From positions 77,585-141,584 of the forward strand of contig MNCI01016482.1 of the NCBI GenBank assembly GCA_015680685.1: a stretch of 64,000 bases of DNA. The letters run 5' to 3'. Positions 57,917 through 64,000 of this stretch are shown piece by piece. The translations under genes and the position numbers were made by a program. The stretch's first letter is position 1, and each line of letters opens with the position of its first letter. The DNA comes from Gnetum montanum. Lineage: Eukaryota; Streptophyta; Gnetopsida; Gnetales; Gnetaceae. The notes under the pieces are model-generated. The model was not told the DNA's origin and made no database searches. It saw nothing but the letters and a program-made list of their open reading frames with translations.

Positions 57917-59692
57917 ATGTCTTCTTTTCATAGGCATGATGAACCAAAACTTCTAGTACCCCAAGAATTCAAAGTGGTGTACACTCATCTAGATGAGTTT
58001 TTACCTGATTTCACCTTCATCCTGCATCAAGATGAATAGCTGCAATGGAGAGACATGAAGGGCAATGTTGTGTTGCTGCCTAATTGATCTATTCCTGAGA
58101 TGCTACTACAAACTCTTAAAAGGTTGGGCCTCCAGGATCTTCACAAAGAGTACGTTGTGCAAGACCATAACTATCGGGACTACCATCCCATGAAAACACA
58201 ATGCAAAAGAGATCGACACTAGAAGAAGCATCATGAAGCTACAAAAGGGAAATGGTTCACTAACCCCTTGTTCTTACTAAACCAAAAAGACAATGAGGAT
58301 CCTTCCTTTGGGGGTTCTCAATATGAAGATTCTTGACCCCTTGAATTCAATAAAGGAGACTTGAACCTAAACTTACAGGTCACTATCAATAATCCTAGTT
58401 CAAGAAAAAGTGGGGGTCAAGGCAAGGGCTCAAGCAAGCATCATGATGACAATAAACCTAATGATCATGTTCATGATAAGCAGAGAGGAGGTGGCAGACA
58501 CCATGGTGGTGGTAGTCCTCCTCCCTCTTCGTTGTCTTCATCTTCATCTTCTCCTTCGTCCTCTAAATCGTAGAGGATGAAACCATGATGGAGGTGAACA
58601 GTGAGACAATGATTGTAGGCCCAACCATGAACAAAGGGGTAGCAGAGGACATCATAGGCTTCATCAAAATCATGATGATGATGAGCCTTTACTTATAACT
58701 CGAAGCATGTTGAACATTGCAGAGGTTGTCAGAGTTCCAACTAGGCATGTGAAAGATAGCATAATCAAGAGGTTGAATATGAACAATATTTTCAAATTTG
58801 ATGGGGGATATAACTCAAATCCATAGACCCATCTTCAAGCCTTTCATGATGCCTATGCCTTGTAGAACATAGAGAATTATTGGAAAAAACTTAAGCTATT
58901 TTCTAGGATACTCACAAAAGAAGCAAAAAGTTGGTACTACTCTTTGGAGTCAAAATCAATTCATAGATGGAGTACGATGCTTGTGCTATATAATGACAAA
59001 TATCAAACGTACTCCAAAGTGTCCAATTTAAGAAAGAAAATCTAAGGCTAGTGACAAGAAACACATGAACCTTTGGATGTAGTCATGGGTAGGTATTATT
59101 CCCTTTTGCACAGATGTCCTAGCCATGGGTATTCTCAACAAGAGTAACATTGCTGTATCATAGATGGAATCTTATTAGAAATGAGGAGAACCCTCGGGGT
59201 CTATGTCCAAGGAAGACTATTAGAACCTAGAGCCCATCAAATCCAAAGGCTAATTAAGCATATTGCAAAAGAAGAAGGAGAGTTGAAGAAATGAAAAAGT
59301 GCTAAAGAATATAACCAAAACCTTTCCATAAAAAAAAGTAAGTCTGATTCTGTGACATTGAGGGGGAGACACCACTTGATGAAGTGGTGTAGTGAAAAAC
59401 CTTGTCAATTCAAAAAAAAAATTTCAAAATTTTAGATAAGGTGGATAAAATGTGGAAATCTTTGGAAAAAAAATTTGAAACAACTCTAAAAATTGCAAAA
59501 GAATCCAAAGAGAAAGGTAGTTATTGTGATCATAGGAGAAGAAAAGAAGCTAAACGTGCCTACCAAAGGGGTAAGGACAAAGTTGTTGTAGTAGAAGAGG
59601 TTGTGGAGTTAGAATCAAATGATGATGATGGGTGTGACATCCACCAATATGAACATCCTAAGGGATGTTTTCCTATTGTGTCATACTTGTAG
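57917..59692 (+). pseudogene. Element F gag
   Basis: The ATG at 57917 opens a frame that, with stops, runs through a His/Gly/Ser-rich stretch (58361-58573). A gag core follows (about 58700-59280; IIKRLNMNNIFKFDGG, KEAKSWYYSLES) and then a Lys-rich, coiled-coil-like tail (59402-59692). Frame changes occur between these parts. It would bind and package element RNA. The core layout fits a retrotransposon gag domain. Confidence 0.55.
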
Positions 59693-60179
59693 GAGTGTAG
59701 GTTGTATACCCTGGATCCTTAGCTAGCAAGAAGACAAGTACCCAAAAGATTACCTTATCCTCAAGGAAATCCTAGGTAGTTCCACCAATAACAAGCTTAT
59801 TATCCAAGTGGAATTCCACCATAACCATATGAGTAGTATCAATGGTGGAAACACCCACAATCATGGGGGATGTCACCACCAAGGTAGCAATACCCTTATA
59901 GATAGCTGGATCCATATGGGTACTGTGTTTAATGACCCATGTCTCCATGTGACTCTTCTAGTCATGCTTCTTTTCAACATCACTACTACCCTCCAAAGTA
60001 CTACAGAGTTCATTCTCCATCTCTCAAAGGGGATTCCCCATTCCAATAGTATCCTCCTCATCCTTTTGCACATTCCCCTCTACCCTTAACCTAATTACCA
60101 CCTACTCCATTCATGCAAGGTGAAAATTCTTGCATAGCCATAGCAACATAACATTACTAGGGCCATTAACTTACAACTA

Positions 60180-62480
60180 GATCCTTTGTCAAGTGGTCTA
60201 GAACCTAGACCTAGAAAAAGACCATTCTTCCAAACTAATAACCCTACAAAACCCTCACCAACTCATGCGACTGGTCTCCCTACATCTATTTTCTTCAAGA
60301 ACCCTTCAAACCAAATGCCTCCCAAGATCTACATAATCATGTTAACCCATGTTGTATCTACACAATCATGTTAACCCACATTGTATCTGATTTCTCACAA
60401 AATGTAAAAATCCTAAAACCTACCTCCTCTTAAGAAGAGCAACATTCTTTTAGAATTGGTAGATTATTCCATCACTATTCTCTTGGGATTAGTGGAGGAC
60501 ATTGTAACCATTATCTCTAGCTAGTCCTATCCTGCTAATTTCCTAGTGATCAAAGTTGATAACTATAAGGGAGACCTCTCAATCATTATGATAAGGGCTT
60601 GGTTGACAACTATTGATGCATGAATGATCATCAAAAATATTTCCTTAGAAATTTTCAAAGAAAATGCATTCAGAAAGATCGAGAAGAAGAAAGTTCTATG
60701 CATCACATATAGCGATCTAGGATGCAACTGTGTGCAAAAATTATGGTATATCAAAAGCACATCAATCAAAGCATGCAAATAGTGTGTATATAAATCTAAA
60801 ATCCAAAAGTGCCTATACGTAGCAGCAACAAAATAAGAAGACATCTAGCGGTTGACAACTGATCCTAAAAGCAACACACTTTGCATGGAACCAACTGAGA
60901 GCTTAACAAGTGCCTATCTTGAAGGCATGGATGAACTAGAGTAAGTTCATCACCAAATTTTTGATGATGAACCTAATGATACTTATTGGGAAGATTTGGA
61001 ATCCATAACAATTTTAAACATGAGCCATTAGAGTTGAAAACTCTACCTATTGGCATGGAGTATGCATTCTTGAAAAATGACAAGCCGATAATAATTAATG
61101 CCAACCTTTCTCCTAAAAAAAAAGAGAAGCTACTAACTGTGGTTAATAAATGACCAATAGCCTTTTCTTGTTCATATCCTAAACTCGCTAGGATTGACCC
61201 TAAGATATGCCAGCATCGCATCTATATTTATCCTTCCATCAAGCCAAAGATGTAATTGTAGTGGCAGTTGAACCCCAAATTGTAATAGATTGTCAAAGAG
61301 GAAATTAAATAACTCCTCAAGTCAAAGTTCATTTATCCAATCATGGATAGTGAGTGGGTTAGCCCACTTGTAATTGTGCCCTAAAAAGGTGGCAAGTGTT
61401 GGGTCTATATTGATTTCAAGCTATTGAACATGGTGACCTACAAATATCATTTTCCATTATCATTTGTGGACTGGGTGTTTGACACTATCTCTGGGCATTG
61501 TTATTACAACTTTTCTAGATGGTTATAGTGGCTATAACTAGATTCATATTACATTAGAGGATCAAGCCAAAACAACATTCATAATTTCCTAGAGGACTTT
61601 TTCATATAAAAAGATGTCTTTTGGTTTGTGCAATGCCCCTACAACATTCCAATGCCTTGTCCTAAGTATTTTTTAATAGCAAATTGGTAGTAGGATGAAA
61701 GTCTTCATGGATAACTTCTCCACCTATGGTGCTACATTTGAGCAAGCTCTGAACTACTTTGAGCAAGTTCTTAAAAGGTGCGTGGAGACCAATCTTTGGC
61801 TTAATTCGTGAAAGAGCCATCTCATGGTCCAGGAGGGAATTATGTTGGGGGATAGAATCTTACAAGTAGAGATTGATGTGGACCCTAAAAACATTAAGGT
61901 TATCCAAAGAATAACCTACCAATCAAAAACCATTATATATTTTTGGTCATTCCTTGAACACATTGGCTTCTACTAGTGATTCATAGAGGATTTTTCTAAG
62001 ATTACTAAATTTTTAGTTAAGCTTACAAAGAAAGATGTTCCATTCATATGGACTAAGGAATGTGAAAAAGCATTTTAGTATCTCAAGAAGAAGTTTGTAA
62101 AAACACCAATTCTATGAGCATTTTATTGGTCTTGTCCATTTCGCATCATGAAAGACACATCAAACTATGCCTTGGAAGCTATGCTTACACAACTGAACAA
62201 TCAGAAACATCCTTATTATATCCACTATGCAAGCCAAAGCATTTCACATGCAAAAATTAACTACACCATAATAGAGAAAGAGCTAATAGAAGTGGTGTAT
62301 GACTTGGAGAAGTTCAGGCACTATGTTCTTAGATACAAGATGTTTGTGCACACTAATCATAGTGACATTCACTTCTTCATGAATAAAATGATGGTCAGCC
62401 CCCGTGTCATACAATGATTAGTGATCTTGCAAGATTTCGATCTTACAATGGTAGATTGAAAGGGAATTGAGAACGTGGTC
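60180..62480 (+). pseudogene. Element F protease, RT and RNase H remnants
   Basis: Protease traces: ILLELVDYSITILLG...ED (60445-60500), then DNYKGDLSIIMIRAWL (60560-60610), like the flap and GRPWL region. RT traces: SEWVSPLVIVP (61353-61385), GGKCWVYIDFKLLN (61388-61430), and later pieces to about 61960. RNase H is the best-kept (62148-62417; SNYALEAMLTQL, YTIIEKELIEVVYDLEKFRHYV). Stops are dense in RT. No second RNase H was seen, unlike element D. Confidence 0.6.
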
Positions 62481-62749
62481 ACTAATCACTTGTCTTTGTT
62501 ACAATGGGACAACAAAGAGGAGGAGAGTTCACTCTCTGATTAATTTCTTGATGAACTCCTCTTTGTTGGTGCAATAAATGAATAAGTTCCTGATGAATCT
62601 ACATGGTATGATGGAATCCTTACTTATCTTCTCACTTAATAGATGCCACAAGACTTGGATCACCAGAAGAAACAATAGTTTCTTTATCAAGCTAAACACT
62701 TCATGAAGATTAACAAACACCTTTACAAGGTTTGTGTCGATGGTCTGGT

Positions 62750-63950
62750 TCATTGGTATGTTCCTAATGCTGATCAACTGTGCATTCTCCAAGACACTCT
62801 TGAGGGTCCTTGTGGGGGCCACTATGTAGCAAGATGCACGATCATTAAGATCCTGATGGTAGGGTATTACTAGCCAATAATCTTAAGGGATGCTCACTAA
62901 TTCATTTATTCTTGTGAACACTGTCAATGAGATGGTGGTATGACTACTCAAATAGAGGGGCATTAATAGTGGATCCAACCATTGGAACCCTTCAATATTT
63001 GGGGGATAAACTTCATGGATCTCATCAGTCCCATGTCAAATGGAAAGGCGTACGTAATAGTCATTATTGACTATTATACCAAATGGGTGGAAGCAGTAGC
63101 CATCATTGACTATACATCTAGCACAACTACTTAGTTTGTACAACAAAATGTTGTAAACAGGTTTGGGATGCCACATGCATTGATTTCTAACAATGGTACT
63201 CATCTTACAGGTGTTACTTTTCACAACCTCATGCAATGCTTAGGAGTTGAGCATAAACTAGCAACACCCTACCAACCCCAAGCCAACAGTCAAGTAGAGG
63301 TTACTAATAGGGAGATCACCAAGATCTTAACTAGAACAATAAGCAAATATAGGAGAGACTAGAGCACAAAACTTAACGATGCCCTTTGGGCATACCGCTC
63401 AACATGAAAACTTCCTATAGGCTACTCTCCCTATGAGCTGGTGTATGGGAAATTACCAACTCTTCCAATTCAATCTGAGCTCTATACACTTTCAATAGCT
63501 TGTGACCTAGATCTTGACCTTAGCCTAACATAGAAAGAAAGACTGATCAACCTCAATGTGCTAGATGAGAATAGATTGGTGGCCCTATCCTTGAATAAAG
63601 TGCACAAGGCATTCAACAAAAGACACCATGACCTTAGAATAAGGAAAGTTAAATTTCAACTTGGAGATAAGGTCTTTTACTAGAACCCCACACATGTATC
63701 TCAAAAGACTAAGTTTCAAACATTGTTGAAAGGTCCTTATATCATTTATGAAACCTTTTGTTCTGGGGTAATTTTGATCTACAAACATGAGAGCCCAAAC
63801 AGGAAACAACTAGTCAACATGCAACAACTCAAACCTTTTCATGATCCTAAGCAAGCCAGTGGAAGCAATGCCTCATCAAATGGACATCCCTGCTTGATTT
63901 TTTTGATATCCTACTTTCAACTCAGTCATGGGGGAGATGGCCATCCATGC
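62750..63950 (+). pseudogene. Element F integrase
   Basis: It has the zinc-domain remains (GGHYVARCTI, SCEHCQ), [19 protein letters not shown] with the first catalytic region, KWVEAVAIIDYTS, then the intact piece 63168-63362 with SNNGTHLTG and EVTNREITKIL (Glu present). It continues through AYRST, YSPYELVYGKLPTLP to a tail with KGPYIIYET. Several stops break it. The tail ORF 63723-63953 carries no chromodomain. Confidence 0.65.
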
Positions 63951-64000
63951 TAATCATATAAGTGGATCCCTAGTTTTTCTACCTCTTTGTTTTATAATTT

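Larger units (their letters stand above)
56870..64000 (+). mobile_element. Element F: Ty3/gypsy retrotransposon, 3' end outside the window
   Basis: 5' LTR, PBS, gag, protease, RT, RNase H and integrase occur in the canonical order. It is the same family as element C: integrase regions are close (NGTH(F/L)TGVTF, GVEHKL, EVTNREITKIL), and both share a TGGGGGAGATGGCCA element after the coding region. The 3' spacer and 3' LTR lie beyond 64000. Confidence 0.75.

Overview
The window reads as nuclear DNA of a seed plant. The evidence is a small tandem array of family-1 UDP-glycosyltransferase (UGT) genes with a GT-AG intron, set in layers of old LTR and LINE retrotransposons of plant type. The long, decayed, nested elements and wide spacers suit a large genome such as a gymnosperm; that last step is inference. 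No rRNA, tRNA or CRISPR array was seen.

Layout. 1-1414: 3' end of a Ty3/gypsy element (A) with its LTR. It is inserted in an internally deleted Ty3/gypsy element (B, 1415-5623) that keeps gag-protease-integrase tail in one frame and ends in a 1,043-bp LTR. 5624-8457: non-coding, internally duplicated, probably retroelement spacer. 8468-11880: 5'-truncated Ty3/gypsy element (C). 11881-14437: no gene seen. 14438-16969 (minus): UGT1, the only intact host gene, two exons, 508 residues. 17197-20251: 5'-truncated LINE with an 18-bp target-site duplication, about 230 bp upstream of UGT1. 20378-20506: a near-complete foldback.

21238-45705 is one nested insertion. The outer element E (minus strand, 562/583-bp LTRs, TSD CATAG, tRNA-Met-type PBS) has no recognisable coding capacity. 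Into it jumped D (22549-40571, plus, 18.0 kb, LTRs of about 1.2 kb, TSD CAAGA), a giant Ty3/gypsy element of the Tat/Ogre kind with two RNase H domains. Between its gag-protease and RT modules D carries an antisense gene of eight exons (29162-33739) whose seven GT-AG introns all join in one frame. Its second exon resembles an FCP1/NIF (HAD) phosphatase domain with a degenerate catalytic motif. Arrays of the palindrome GCGTATACGC occur in D's LTRs and again at the 5' end of the antisense gene. A second degenerate motif centred on TAAACT fills the spacers after protease, before RT and after integrase. This module is the most interesting part of the window.

45706-53600 is the rest of the UGT array: UGT2 (N-terminal scrap), UGT3 (N-terminus fused to the donor-binding region by internal deletion), UGT4 (two exons, nonsense and frameshift changes) and an orphan copy of the shared upstream block at 53551. 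Removing E joins flanks that align with the corresponding spacer between UGT3 and UGT2, so E split an existing tandem array. 54700-56812 is a decayed LINE on the plus strand, interrupted by a repeat. From about 56870 to the window end lies element F, a relative of C with LTR, PBS, gag and a stop-ridden pol.
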